This document shows positions 45,362-53,658 of a stretch of 64,000 nt of DNA, in pieces. Both the position numbers and the translations under genes were made by a program. The first letter of the stretch is position 1. Each line of letters begins with the position of its first letter. Below the pieces are notes generated by a model. It ran no database searches. It saw only the letters and a list, made by a program, of their open reading frames with translations, and was not told the DNA's origin. Source of the DNA: Aquimarina atlantica (GTDB lineage: Bacteria; Bacteroidota; Bacteroidia; Flavobacteriales; Flavobacteriaceae); assembly GCF_000626715.1 (NCBI RefSeq), contig NZ_AQRA01000002.1:124001-188000 (forward strand), written 5' to 3'.

Positions 45362-45934
45362 TTACTCTTTCCAACGAAGTGTTTCCATAAAATACCTCAT
45401 ATCATTACGCAAATAATTTGCGGCGGGAAGTATAGAATCATAATTAGGTTTCACTTTAAAATATATAGAACCTACTATAAAATGCCGAATACTATCGGTC
45501 GCATAAAACTGAGATGCAGAAGCAGCATCACCAGAAACCTCATAAAACATACCATATACTTTATTTTCTTCATTTGCATATGGTGTTTGCACAATCCCAT
45601 CTGCTTTGATTACATGTTCCTGGGTAAGGTTTTGAGCATCTCTAAGTAACGAATCCAGATTATTGTTGATTTCATAATAAGAAATATACATCGTGGCTCT
45701 TAATTTTTTATACTCCAGATTGTACCAGCAATTTTTATTTCTTCTCGCTCTTCGAAGTTCTGAAAATTCGTTTTTTTCAAAAGAATAAGGACAAGGTAAT
45801 GCCAGCTCTTTATACTTGGGAGCAGGATAACTTAATCGTAGCATCCCTTCTGGTTTAGGCAATACTTCGCCCCCGCAAGAAAATAGCATACAAACACTGG
45901 TCACTATAAAAAATCTAACTATTTTCGTTTTCAT
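45362..45934 (-). CDS. gldD: Gliding motility lipoprotein GldD
   Basis: A 190-residue lipoprotein (signal MKTKIVRFFIVTSVCMLFSC, lipobox with Cys20) needed for gliding in flavobacteria. Family landmarks: LPKPEGMLRLSYPAPKY near the N-terminus, KNCWYNLEYKKLRATMYISYYEI, and GMFYEVSGDAASASQFYATDSI. It overlaps gldE by 20 bp, matching the conserved gldE-gldD pair. Together with GldE it belongs to the type IX secretion/gliding set; its exact role is not settled. Confidence 0.95.
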   Translation of the reverse strand: MKTKIVRFFIVTSVCMLFSCGGEVLPKPEGMLRLSYPAPKYKELALPCPYSFEKNEFSELRRARRNKNCWYNLEYKKLRATMYISYYEINNNLDSLLRDAQNLTQEHVIKADGIVQTPYANEENKVYGMFYEVSGDAASASQFYATDSIRHFIVGSIYFKVKPNYDSILPAANYLRNDMRYFMETLRWKE

Positions 45935-47246
45935 TAATGGTCAATTTCACTTGTTTTATTCGCTTGTTATCCAACGATTCTATTTTAAAAGCATACTGAT
46001 TTACCGCAATAATTTCTCCACGTTTTGGGAAACTTCCTGAGATCTCCAGTAACAATCCTGCAATAGTTTCTGCATCTCCTTTCTTTTCTTCAAAAACACT
46101 GTTATCTTCCAGTTTCAGTACTTTATAAAAATCTTTTAAAGCTGTTCTTCCTTCAAAAACATAGTTTTGATCATCTAATTTCGAAAATATCAAATCTTCA
46201 TCATCAAACTCATCACTAATATCCCCTACAATTTCTTCTATAATATCTTCGAGAGAAATCAAACCACTGGTTCCTCCGTACTCGTCTACAACGATAGCCA
46301 GGTGATTTTTTTTATCTTTAAAATCATTAAGTAAATCATCTAGTTTTTTATTCTCTGGTACAAAATAAGGAGTTCTTAACAGAGATATCCAATCAAAAGA
46401 AGGTGTATTAATATAAGGCAATAAATCTTTTACATACAGAATTCCAATTACATTGTCGATACTATCTTCATATACCGGAATCCTGGAATATTCTTTTTCG
46501 ATAATCTCAGGAAGAATTTCCTGGTATGCAGCTGCACTATTTAATGCAAAAATATCCATCCTTGGATGCATTACCTGCTTAGCATCTGTGTTTCCAAAAG
46601 ATACAATACCTTCTAATATTTTCTTCTCTTCGTCTGTAGTATCTTTGTCTGAGGTTAGTTCTAATGCCTGTGACAATTGATCTACACTTAAATTCGATTT
46701 CTGTTTCCCTAATCGGTTATGAATCCTAACAGTAATACTACGCATTGGCATACTAACCGGCGAGATAGCCCAATCCAGAATTGCCAGGGGTCTTGCCATA
46801 AATTTGGCAAACTTCACCTTATTTCTACTGGCATATAGCTTAGGTAAAATTTCACCAAACAATAAAATCAAGAATGCTGCGACTCCGACCTCTACTACAA
46901 ATCTCACATTAATCAAACCCAGCCAAACATAATCAAGATTGCTAAAATATACCTTACCCAAAGTATCAAAAAGCAACACTATCGCTATATTGATAAAGTT
47001 ATTTGCTACTAATATGGTAGCCAATAACTTTTTTGGGTTATCTAGTAGTTTAGACACAATCCTAAGATTCTTAGACGCATTCTCTTCATCTTTAAGATCT
47101 GTAGGAGTTAAAGAAAACAGAGCTACTTCGCTACCCGATATTAATGCAGAAAAAATAAGCAGCACTACCAGTACAACCACATTAATAGTTTGCACAAAAT
47201 CAAAAACAAATAGTGAAATAAATAACGGTTCAGGATCAGGGTCCAA
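45915..47246 (-). CDS. gldE: Gliding motility-associated protein GldE
   Basis: A 443-residue CNNM/HlyC-CorC-type protein. An N-terminal DUF21 transmembrane domain (about 15-190; VVLLIFSALISGSEVALFSLTP at the start) is followed by two CBS domains (VMHPRMDIFAL near 223 and EYGGTSGLISLEDIIEEIVGDI near 322) and a C-terminal CorC_HlyC domain (YVFEGRTALKDFYK, DAETIAGLLLEISGSFP). The DUF21-CBS-CorC_HlyC order and position beside gldD identify GldE. It lies 24 bp downstream of ssb. Confidence 0.95.
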   Translation of the reverse strand: MDPDPEPLFISLFVFDFVQTINVVVLVVLLIFSALISGSEVALFSLTPTDLKDEENASKNLRIVSKLLDNPKKLLATILVANNFINIAIVLLFDTLGKVYFSNLDYVWLGLINVRFVVEVGVAAFLILLFGEILPKLYASRNKVKFAKFMARPLAILDWAISPVSMPMRSITVRIHNRLGKQKSNLSVDQLSQALELTSDKDTTDEEKKILEGIVSFGNTDAKQVMHPRMDIFALNSAAAYQEILPEIIEKEYSRIPVYEDSIDNVIGILYVKDLLPYINTPSFDWISLLRTPYFVPENKKLDDLLNDFKDKKNHLAIVVDEYGGTSGLISLEDIIEEIVGDISDEFDDEDLIFSKLDDQNYVFEGRTALKDFYKVLKLEDNSVFEEKKGDAETIAGLLLEISGSFPKRGEIIAVNQYAFKIESLDNKRIKQVKLTINENENS

Positions 47247-47270
47247 ATTATCTTTGTTTAGTTAGACATA

Positions 47271-47732
47271 TCAGAACGGAAGATCATCATCTTCTGTTGC
47301 TGGTGAATTAGATGAAACTTCCTGCGAATTGCTTGTAGCAGGTGTGTTAGTTTGAGGTGTATTCTGAGGTTTATGCTCAGAAGGCTGGTTCTCATTCTTA
47401 GGTGTAAGAAAAGTAAAATCTGTACATTGTATTTCTGTACTATACCTGTCTTTTCCTTGCTCATCTTGCCATTTTCTGGTTTTAAGACGGCCTTCAATAT
47501 ATACCTTATCTCCCTTATTAAGGTATTTCTCACAAATTTCTGCAGCTTTATTCCTAACCACGATATTGTGCCATTCTGTAGTATTTACGCGTTCTCCTGT
47601 GCTTTTATTCACATACGAATCATTAGTAGCAAGAGGAAATCTGCCTATGCAACTACCTCCTTCAAAATAATGCATCTTTACCTCATCACCCGTATGCCCT
47701 ATAAGCATTACTTTATTTAGTGTTCCAGACAT
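47271..47732 (-). CDS. ssb: Single-stranded DNA-binding protein
   Basis: A 153-residue SSB that coats single-stranded DNA in replication and repair. The OB fold begins SGTLNKVMLIGHTGDEVKMH, with NTTEWHNIVVRNKAAEICEKYLNKGDKVYIEGRLKTRKW (read in parts), followed by a Gln/Asn/Pro/Ser-rich linker and the acidic tip DDDLPF that binds partner proteins. It lies between mutY and gldE on the same strand, the usual Bacteroidota order. The DUF3127 gene in this window carries the same tip. Confidence 0.97.
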   Translation of the reverse strand: MSGTLNKVMLIGHTGDEVKMHYFEGGSCIGRFPLATNDSYVNKSTGERVNTTEWHNIVVRNKAAEICEKYLNKGDKVYIEGRLKTRKWQDEQGKDRYSTEIQCTDFTFLTPKNENQPSEHKPQNTPQTNTPATSNSQEVSSNSPATEDDDLPF

Positions 47733-47949
47733 TTTAGTTTATGGTTTGTTGTTTTGGTTTATCACTGCAAAGAAATGACAAACTGTATTAAATAACGCTA
47801 TCCTAATACTTCTTATTTTTTAAAGTAACTTCAAATAGCTTTGTTTATAGTAAATGTAATAAAAAAATTAATATATAAATGATCCCTCAATGGTCTTAAC
47901 TTAGGTTTTAGATCTTTTTAACCTGTTGTACTTTGGGGTTCTAAACTCA

Positions 47950-49008
47950 TCAGTTTTGCTGAAAAAAGGTATCTATAAAATTACCCAACAGAATAGGAAC
48001 GGGATAGGTATGTATTTCTTCATAATCAACAATTTTTTGATCCTCGTTTATTTTTGAAGGTATATCTGATTTAACAATATAAAATCGCGTATATAAATGC
48101 TGATGAGATAATTTATGCACAATAGCCTCTTGTTGGTGCGGGATAATCTCATACTCCTTATCTTTTATCATTTCTCTAAAAACAGCATGAGATGCAATAG
48201 CATCTGTATCTATGGCATCACTTTCTATTAAAGGAAACTCATATAATCCTTTCCATATACCATTACCTACTCTTTGTTGGATGATCGTTTTCTTATCTTC
48301 TGTAAAAAACACCAAATAGTTAAAGTAGCGTTTCTTAATTTTTAGTTTTTTGATTTTGACTGGTAATATATCTACTTTTCCATTTTTAAGTGCTTCGCAA
48401 CTATCTTGTAGTGGACATACAATACAATATGGACTTTTGGGTTTGCATTGTAATGCACCAAACTCCATAATTGCCTGGTTATAAGATGCAGGTTCTTCAT
48501 GATCCATTAGGGTTATCGCAAGCTCTTTAAATTCTTTTACTCCTTTTGTACTATTAATAGGAGTATCGATTCCAAAATATCGTGACAATACCCGATATAC
48601 ATTTCCGTCTACTACAGGAACTGCTTCGGCATAACATATCGAAGCAATAGCACTCGCTGTATAATCGCCAACTCCTTTTAATTGTATGAGACCTTTATAT
48701 GTATTAGGAAAAACACCATTTAAATCATTTGCAACATATTTTGCAGTAGCGTGCAGATTTCTGGCTCTAGAATAATATCCTAATCCCTGCCATAATTTTA
48801 ACACTTCTTCTTCATTTGCATTTGCAAGATCAAATACCGTTGGAAAAGCTTCTGTAAACGACATATAATAAGGTAATCCTTGCGCCACTCTGGTCTGCTG
48901 AAGTATAATTTCACTGAGCCAAATATGATATGGATTTTTAGTTTCTCGCCATGGCATCGACCTTTTATTTTGTAAGTACCACGTAATGAGTTTTTTAGAA
49001 AATATCAT
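47950..49008 (-). CDS. mutY: A/G-specific adenine glycosylase MutY
   Basis: Removes adenine mispaired with 8-oxoguanine. The 352-residue protein has an HhH-GPD domain (LPWRETKNPYHIWLSEIILQQTRV-like opening, GVGDYTASAIASICY with the catalytic region, VPVVDGNVYRVLSRYFGID), the 4Fe-4S site CKPKSPYCIVCPLQDSC (Cx6Cx2Cx5C) and a C-terminal NUDIX-like domain for 8-oxoG recognition (YLVFFTEDKKTIIQQRVGNGIWKGLYEFPLIE, read in parts). All elements are intact. It is divergent from the HU gene. Confidence 0.97.
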   Translation of the reverse strand: MIFSKKLITWYLQNKRSMPWRETKNPYHIWLSEIILQQTRVAQGLPYYMSFTEAFPTVFDLANANEEEVLKLWQGLGYYSRARNLHATAKYVANDLNGVFPNTYKGLIQLKGVGDYTASAIASICYAEAVPVVDGNVYRVLSRYFGIDTPINSTKGVKEFKELAITLMDHEEPASYNQAIMEFGALQCKPKSPYCIVCPLQDSCEALKNGKVDILPVKIKKLKIKKRYFNYLVFFTEDKKTIIQQRVGNGIWKGLYEFPLIESDAIDTDAIASHAVFREMIKDKEYEIIPHQQEAIVHKLSHQHLYTRFYIVKSDIPSKINEDQKIVDYEEIHTYPVPILLGNFIDTFFQQN

Positions 49009-49091
49009 AGTAAAATTATAAGTTTTGCAAAATTAAACGTTTAAAGATGAAAATATCATCTTAAGTATTGATATTTTGGATTTTAAATTCT

Positions 49092-49099
49092 TATATTTG
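49092..49099 (+). promoter_or_regulatory. Candidate -7 box for the HU gene
   Basis: TATATTTG matches TAnnTTTG. A TTG at 49068-49070 lies 21 bases before it, close to the expected -33 spacing. The start codon is 40 bp downstream. Confidence 0.55.
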
Positions 49100-49138
49100 C
49101 CCCCTTGAAAATTTAAAAACCCCTAAATAGGTAATATA

Positions 49139-49429
49139 ATGACTAAAGCAGATATTGTAGCAAAAATTTCAGAAAAATTAGGAATAGAAAAAGGTGATGT
49201 TCAGGCAACGGTTGAAACCTTTATGGAAGAGGTAAAAAGCTCACTAGAGAGTGGAGATAATGTATACCTTAGAGGATTTGGTAGTTTTATAATCAAAACC
49301 AGAGCAGAGAAAACAGGCCGTAATATTTCTAAGAATACTACGATCAAAATTCCTGCACACAATATACCTGCGTTTAAACCTGCAAAAGTATTTGTAGAAG
49401 GTGTAAAAACTAACGTAGAAGTAAAATAA
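49139..49429 (+). CDS. HU-family DNA-binding protein
   Basis: A 96-residue histone-like protein: MTKADIVAKISEKLGIEKGDVQATVETF, the arm region GFGSFIIKTRAEKTGRNISKNTTIKIPAHNIPAFKPAK (read in parts), typical of bacterial HU/IHF dimers that bend DNA. The usual KxGRNPxTG is KTGRNISKNTT here, a Bacteroidota variant. It shares its transcript with the 29-residue basic protein gene 31 bp downstream and probably with rng. Confidence 0.95.
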   Translation: MTKADIVAKISEKLGIEKGDVQATVETFMEEVKSSLESGDNVYLRGFGSFIIKTRAEKTGRNISKNTTIKIPAHNIPAFKPAKVFVEGVKTNVEVK

Positions 49430-49459
49430 ATAATTTATAAATATAAAACAGTACACACT

Positions 49460-49549
49460 ATGCCAAGTGGTAAAAAACGTAAAAGACACAAGGTAGCTAC
49501 GCACAAGCGTAAAAAAAGAAGAAGAGCCAACCGCCATAAGAAAAAGTAG
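49460..49549 (+). CDS. 29-residue basic protein, probable bL38-type ribosomal protein
   Basis: Reading ATG 49460 to TAG 49549 gives MPSGKKRKRHKVATHKRKKR and nine further basic residues (RRANRHKKK): about two thirds Lys, Arg or His. It is too short for ordinary gene finding, but the position between HU and RNase E/G and the composition match a small conserved flavobacterial protein. I recall the Flavobacterium johnsoniae large subunit contains a small basic protein named bL38 of this type; the identity is likely but unverified here. No other function is plausible from such a sequence than RNA or ribosome binding. Confidence 0.75.
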   Translation: MPSGKKRKRHKVATHKRKKRRRANRHKKK

Positions 49550-49715
49550 TTTCTAACTACTTTTTTCATTTAAAAAGTTAAGTTCTTTGAAATCGAAATA
49601 AGACATAGTACCCCACTACCGGTATTTTTGTTTTATTTCAACGGAATTGTAAAAATTCCTGTGAAAAAATTGTTTAATCCATCTCGATAATTATCGGGAT
49701 AAAAATCTAATCAGA

Positions 49716-51254
49716 GTGAACAAAGAATTGATCATTAGGTCAGGTTCCTCTACGGATTTTGCCTTATTAAAGGATGGAAAACTAATTGAATTACATAAGG
49801 AAGAAGACGACAGCGATTTTTCGGTGGGTGATATTTTTATTGCCAAAATCCGTAAATCTGTCCCAGGTCTAAATGCTGCATTTGTTAATGTAGGCTATGA
49901 AAAAGATGCGTTTTTGCATTACCACGACCTTGGTCCTCAAGTATCTTCTTTACTTAAATTCATAAAACGTGTAAGCACAGGTAAATTAAAAAATTATTCT
50001 CTTAAGGATTTTCCTTTTGAGAACGATATTGATAAACACGGTACTATTACCAATGTGTTAAAATCAAATCAATCACTATTAGTACAGATAGTAAAGGAAC
50101 CGATATCTACCAAAGGCCCTCGAATTAGCTCAGAGCTTTCGATTGCCGGTCGATATATTGTTTTAGTTCCTTTTTCGAATCGAATTTCTATTTCTCAAAA
50201 AATAGAATCTTCAGAAGAAAAAGAACGTTTAAAAAGGCTTGTAAAAAGTATTAAGCCAAAAGGTTTCGGAATTATTGTACGTACAGTAGCAGAAGGCAAA
50301 AAAGTAGCAGAACTAGACAAAGATTTAGAAAATCTAATGGGACGATGGCAAAGCATGTGTAAAAAAATGCACAAAGCCCATCATCCTTCAAAAGTACTAG
50401 GTGAAATGAATAGAGCATCTTCTATATTAAGAGATGTATTTAATGACACTTTTACTTCTATTGTTGTAGATGATGAAGATCTCTGCAACCAAATCAAAGA
50501 GTATCTGCAAGAAATTGCTCCAAAAAAAGAATCAATTGTAAAACTTCATAATCCTAAAATACCAATTTTCGAAAAATATGGTATTGAACGGCAAATCAAA
50601 ACAAGTTTTGGCAAGACGGTGTCTATGAGTAAGGGTGCTTATTTGGTTATAGAGCATACAGAAGCGATGCATGTAATCGATGTAAATAGCGGTAACCGAT
50701 CTAATAAAGCCAAAAACCAAGAAGATACTGCACTAGAGGTAAACCTTATTAGTGCAGCTGAAGTAGCCCGCCAACTGCGTCTTAGAGATATGGGAGGTAT
50801 TATTGTAGTCGATTTTATCGATATGAATAATGCAGATAACCGTAGAACCCTCTTCAATCAATTACGAGAAGAGATGAAAGACGATAGGGCGAAGCATAAA
50901 ATTTTACCGCCAAGTAAATTTGGCCTGATTCAAATCACGCGACAGCGTGTTCGACCAGAAATGAATATCAAAACCCGGGAGGAAGATCCCAACGGAATAA
51001 ATGGCGAAGTTGAGGCGCCTATAGTATTGGTAGAAAAAATTAAAGTCGAATTAGAAAAATTAATTAAAAAAGATCATAAAAAGATAACGCTAAGTGCGCA
51101 TCCTTTTATTGCAGCTTTTTTAACCAAAGGATTTCCATCCACCCGATCAAAATGGTATTTTAACCATAAACGATGGGTAAAGATTGTACCTAGAGACGCT
51201 TACACGTATTTAGAATATCATTTTCACGATAAAAATGGTGAATTGATAAAATAA
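49716..51254 (+). CDS. rng: Ribonuclease E/G family protein
   Basis: Endoribonuclease for rRNA and mRNA processing. The 512-residue protein, from GTG 49716 (MNKELIIRSGSSTDFALLKDG), has an S1-like domain (KIRKSVPGLNAAFVNVGYEKDAFLHYHDLG), the 5'-sensor and RNase H-like parts, and the catalytic site HVIDVNSGNRSNK with Asp and the second IIVVDFIDMNN, then ITRQRVRPEM. The C-terminal scaffold of RNase E is absent, so it is RNase G-like. Terminator at 51259 follows. Confidence 0.96.
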   Translation: MNKELIIRSGSSTDFALLKDGKLIELHKEEDDSDFSVGDIFIAKIRKSVPGLNAAFVNVGYEKDAFLHYHDLGPQVSSLLKFIKRVSTGKLKNYSLKDFPFENDIDKHGTITNVLKSNQSLLVQIVKEPISTKGPRISSELSIAGRYIVLVPFSNRISISQKIESSEEKERLKRLVKSIKPKGFGIIVRTVAEGKKVAELDKDLENLMGRWQSMCKKMHKAHHPSKVLGEMNRASSILRDVFNDTFTSIVVDDEDLCNQIKEYLQEIAPKKESIVKLHNPKIPIFEKYGIERQIKTSFGKTVSMSKGAYLVIEHTEAMHVIDVNSGNRSNKAKNQEDTALEVNLISAAEVARQLRLRDMGGIIVVDFIDMNNADNRRTLFNQLREEMKDDRAKHKILPPSKFGLIQITRQRVRPEMNIKTREEDPNGINGEVEAPIVLVEKIKVELEKLIKKDHKKITLSAHPFIAAFLTKGFPSTRSKWYFNHKRWVKIVPRDAYTYLEYHFHDKNGELIK

Positions 51255-51258
51255 AATT

Positions 51259-51291
51259 AAACCCGGCCTGATGACAGTGCTGGGTTTTTTT
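51259..51291 (+). terminator. Terminator after rng
   Basis: AAACCCGGC pairs with GCTGGGTTT (one mismatch) around an 11-base loop and is followed by a T tract (TTTTTGT). It lies 5 bp after the rng stop codon. Confidence 0.75.
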
Positions 51292-51333
51292 GTTTTTGAT
51301 GGTTAACACACCTGTCAAAGAAAACCTCTGATT

Positions 51334-51470
51334 GCTTCTCGATACACTACACCCAAAAGCGTGGCACTCGAAGGGACATTACATTTTAATTAATGTAATG
51401 TGTCATTCCAGCGTAGGCTGGAATCCATAATCACGTACTACAAATATGAATCTCGGATCAAGTCCAAGTA
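51334..51470. repeat. Dispersed intergenic repeat, copy A
   Basis: A noncoding unit starting GCTTCTCGATACAC and containing the palindrome ACATTACATTTTAATTAATG, then ATTCCAG-GCTGGAATCC and AATCACGTACTAC. Copy B at 53454-53644 shares nearly all of it. It fills most of the 349-bp gap between the rng terminator and the next gene. Short relics appear at 58600-58640. Confidence 0.7.
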
Positions 51471-51603
51471 ACAAACATAACAATCTCTTCTAAATCACAT
51501 TTCTTCTCTTACCTCATTAGTCTGTTTTGATAAAAACCGATATACCTCCCTTGTTTTCAAGCACATTACACCCTTACATTTGGTTCAACAAAACCTATCT
51601 CCT

Positions 51604-51855
51604 ATGGAAACCAATCCATATCAAAATAAAGCCGAATTTATGTCTGATATCCTACAGGCATTGCATCTTAAAACCGATGAATTTATGTATAACCTGGTAC
51701 ATCATAGCCCCTACGAAATTATACTGTATAATTGGATTAATAAGCTCTATGCGCAGGGTAAATCCAGCGACGATGCAATACAATTGATCTATAAAGCAAG
51801 AAATATAGTACTTCTTAAAAACAATAATTTGTGTAATAGTCCAATATTTCCCTAA
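51604..51855 (+). CDS. Small protein of unknown function
   Basis: An 83-residue protein from ATG 51604 (METNPYQNKAEFMSDILQAL); an upstream start adds eight residues. It appears helical, with EFMYNLVHHSPYEIILYNWINKL and AIQLIYKARNIVLLKNN. No signal peptide or known motif. It is first of three small same-strand genes (51604, 51913, 52358) set in the repeat-rich boundary. Plausible but unproven. Confidence 0.5.
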   Translation: METNPYQNKAEFMSDILQALHLKTDEFMYNLVHHSPYEIILYNWINKLYAQGKSSDDAIQLIYKARNIVLLKNNNLCNSPIFP

Positions 51856-51856
51856 A

Positions 51857-51889
51857 CCCTTTGATAAACCCAGAACAAACCTGCTTAGA
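51857..51889. repeat. Decayed copy of the CCTTCGA palindrome
   Basis: CCCTTTGATAAACCCAGAAC followed by AAACCTGC resembles the exact palindrome pair at 52895 and 53534 with several changes, so it is a decayed copy. Confidence 0.5.
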
Positions 51890-51912
51890 GATCAATCATA
51901 AACTGCCTGCTT

Positions 51913-52134
51913 ATGCTTTTTATACGTTACAATCAATTACCTGCAAATCAAAAAAAACTGGTGAATCATAAAATGACAATGAGAACAAAAGCACCCCCAG
52001 AGATTGTACATAATGTGCTTACCCGGATCAATCCTCCTGTAAAAATTAACGGTAAAGATGTAATCACAATGTATCATATATTAGACAACATACAACAAAA
52101 AATAAAAGAAGAGGAGAAGAGTAATGAATCATGA
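51913..52134 (+). CDS. Small basic protein of unknown function
   Basis: A 73-residue soluble protein (MLFIRYNQLPANQKKLVNHK) with a Lys/Arg-rich beginning, TRINPPVKINGKDVITMYHILDNI in the middle and a Glu/Lys-rich end. It may be a short DNA-binding or partner protein of the 159-residue protein that follows, but nothing in the sequence proves it. Located between copies of repeats. Confidence 0.5.
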   Translation: MLFIRYNQLPANQKKLVNHKMTMRTKAPPEIVHNVLTRINPPVKINGKDVITMYHILDNIQQKIKEEEKSNES

Positions 52135-52340
52135 ATGTCGAATAATGAACACTGAATATTGAATAACGAATATTGAAGAATGAGAAATTAGGAATGAATG
52201 GTCGAAGTTAGATGTTATTTTTATTCTAGCTCCCAAATCCCAACACCTGACTCCTAACTCCCGACTTCGGACTTCTGACCCCCGTCTCCTGACCCTTGAC
52301 TTCAGACATCTCAATACTCAATACTAATATCTCAATACTA
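52135..52340. repeat. Degenerate word-repeat DNA
   Basis: Noncoding DNA made of variants of short words: GAATAATGAACACTGAATAT, TGAATAACGAATATTGAAG, then on the pyrimidine side CCTGACTCCTAACTCCCGAC and TTCTGACCCCCGTCTCCTGAC, then CAATACTCAATACTAATAT. It looks like many rounds of slippage or duplication of a few-base word. Similar words occur at 23608, 26529 and 62496. Confidence 0.6.
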
Positions 52341-52357
52341 AATTAAATCATAAAAAA

Positions 52358-52837
52358 ATGAGAAATATTATCGAAGATCAACTTACCAAAGATGAGAAAG
52401 AAAAGGCAAAAATGCTGGTTACCCAGTTGGAAGCCATATTTATGGATAAGCTATCGGCATTAACCGAAAGAGAGCGCCAGGACTACAAGGCGATTAATGA
52501 AAAAAACAAATTGTTTGTTAATAAGGTTTGGGATTATCGCCAACATAGTAGTGTATTAAGCTCTCCCGATGTAGATTGGAAAGAGTTTGAAAAAGATTAT
52601 AATGCTCGCGTATTTACAGAAAGTCTTTTGGGACGTATCGAGAGCCTCGCCTATCGTTTAGAAAGTACCAAAATCTTGCATGATTATGATAATTACCAGG
52701 ATGCATTAAATGATTATTCATATTCACAATATAGCAAAGGTGCAGGTAAACCCGGATTTACCGAAAAAGTAGCAGAGCTAAAACAGTTTTTTGCCCGTAC
52801 CAAAAGTGCTCCTAAGACCGATGAAACAGAAGAATAG
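52358..52837 (+). CDS. Conserved-looking helical protein of unknown function
   Basis: A 159-residue soluble, charged helical protein: MRNIIEDQLTKDEKEKAKML, LTERERQDYKAINEKNKLFVNKVWDYRQHS, DVDWKEFEKDYNARVFTESLLGRIESLAYRLEST and YSQYSKGAGKPGFTEKVAELKQFF (each read in parts). It has no signal, membrane segment or known catalytic motif. Codon use and start context look real. It is the last of three small genes before the lanthipeptide locus, which runs in the opposite direction. Confidence 0.7.
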   Translation: MRNIIEDQLTKDEKEKAKMLVTQLEAIFMDKLSALTERERQDYKAINEKNKLFVNKVWDYRQHSSVLSSPDVDWKEFEKDYNARVFTESLLGRIESLAYRLESTKILHDYDNYQDALNDYSYSQYSKGAGKPGFTEKVAELKQFFARTKSAPKTDETEE

Positions 52838-52894
52838 CTTTTCTTTTAACCCGGATTGTCAATGGCATTTAGTTAAGTTTTAGGTCACACTGAG

Positions 52895-52927
52895 CCCTTC
52901 GATAAACTCAGGACAGACCTGTCGAAG
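52895..52927. repeat. 33-bp palindromic element, inverse copy
   Basis: CCCTTCGATAAACTCAGGAC then AGACCTGTCGAAG, an exact reverse complement of 53534-53566. The ends CTTCGA form short terminal inverted repeats. Such palindromic repetitive elements are common in Bacteroidota intergenic DNA. Confidence 0.7.
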
Positions 52928-53265
52928 TGCTTTTAAACCTTACCCTTAACTAAACGACATTGCCCGGATTATGCAATAGTTTAACCCAAAAGATCTTCTG
53001 ATGGACCAAAAAGGCCCTCGGTTTAACTCGGTTCATGCAATTTTTAACGCATTGGGTTAAAAATTGCACTGCGGAGGTTAAAATTTTAAGGTAAAGTCTT
53101 GAAATTTTAGAGTATCCTTTTAAAAATTGAAAGCAACAGCTTAAAAACTTCGTCAAAAAGGCCCGTTAGAAGGTCAAAAAGACGCATAGCATGGCCTTGG
53201 TAGTTAAAAAGAGGGTATACCGGAGTAAAAATTTAGATGCTGTAGTTAAAGATTTTGCTCTAATC

Positions 53266-53298
53266 AGACCTCACAGGTCTCTAAGACCTGTGAGGTCT
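53266..53298. repeat. Perfect 15-bp inverted repeat
   Basis: AGACCTCACAGGTCT and AGACCTGTGAGGTCT are exact complements separated by CTA. No T-run follows on the plus strand, and no gene ends nearby, so it is recorded as a palindromic repeat and not as a terminator. Confidence 0.7.
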
Positions 53299-53453
53299 AG
53301 CGTTTTATACCGCCAAATCCAAAACTCGTGACTTTGCATCATAATACTACTCCTAGTCGTGGATTCCGGATCAAGTCCGGAATGACAAGGATGATGGATT
53401 CTAGAGTAGATTAAAACAATAAGCAAGTATTTAATATATCCTAACTCTCAAAA

Positions 53454-53644
53454 GCTTCTCGATACACCGCGCCTAAAAGCGCACCACCCGAAGGGACATT
53501 ACATTTTAATTAATGTAATGTATCATTCCAGTCCTTCGACAGGTCTGTCCTGAGTTTATCGAAGGGCCCAGGATAAACTAAAGGCTGGAATCCACAATCA
53601 CGTACTACGCAATGTAGATTCCGGATCAAGTCCGGAATGACAAA
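53454..53644. repeat. Dispersed intergenic repeat, copy B with nested palindrome
   Basis: Shares with copy A (51334-51470) the segments GCTTCTCGATACAC, GAAGGGACATTACATTTTAA, ATTAATGTAATGT, CATTCCAG, GCTGGAATCC and AATCACGTACTAC. Between CATTCCAG and GCTGGAAT copy A has only CGTAG, whereas copy B has about 50 bp holding the 33-bp CCTTCGA palindrome, as if a small element had entered. It ends with GATTCCGGATCAAGTCCGGA. Confidence 0.7.
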
Positions 53645-53658
53645 ACCAACCCAAAATC

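Larger units (their letters stand above)
52838..53658. other. Gene-free repeat-rich interval
   Basis: An 820-bp gap with no convincing gene. It contains the CCTTCGA palindrome (52895-52927), stretches of low-information AT-rich DNA, a 15-bp perfect hairpin (53266-53298), two copies of GATTCCGGATCAAGTCCGGA (53362 and 53617), and repeat copy B (53454-53644). A 68-codon minus-strand frame at 52950-53156 is probably chance. Confidence 0.6.

Noticed and set aside
52950..53156. 68-codon minus-strand frame in the repeat interval
   Set aside because: Codon use is irregular, no conserved-looking segments, and the stretch is AT-rich noncoding DNA.
53266..53298. Rho-independent terminator
   Set aside because: Perfect hairpin, but no T-run and no gene end close by on either strand.
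51300..53658. Insertion sequence or CRISPR array
   Set aside because: Repeats are few, unequal in spacing and palindromic; no transposase or cas gene, and no regular spacers.
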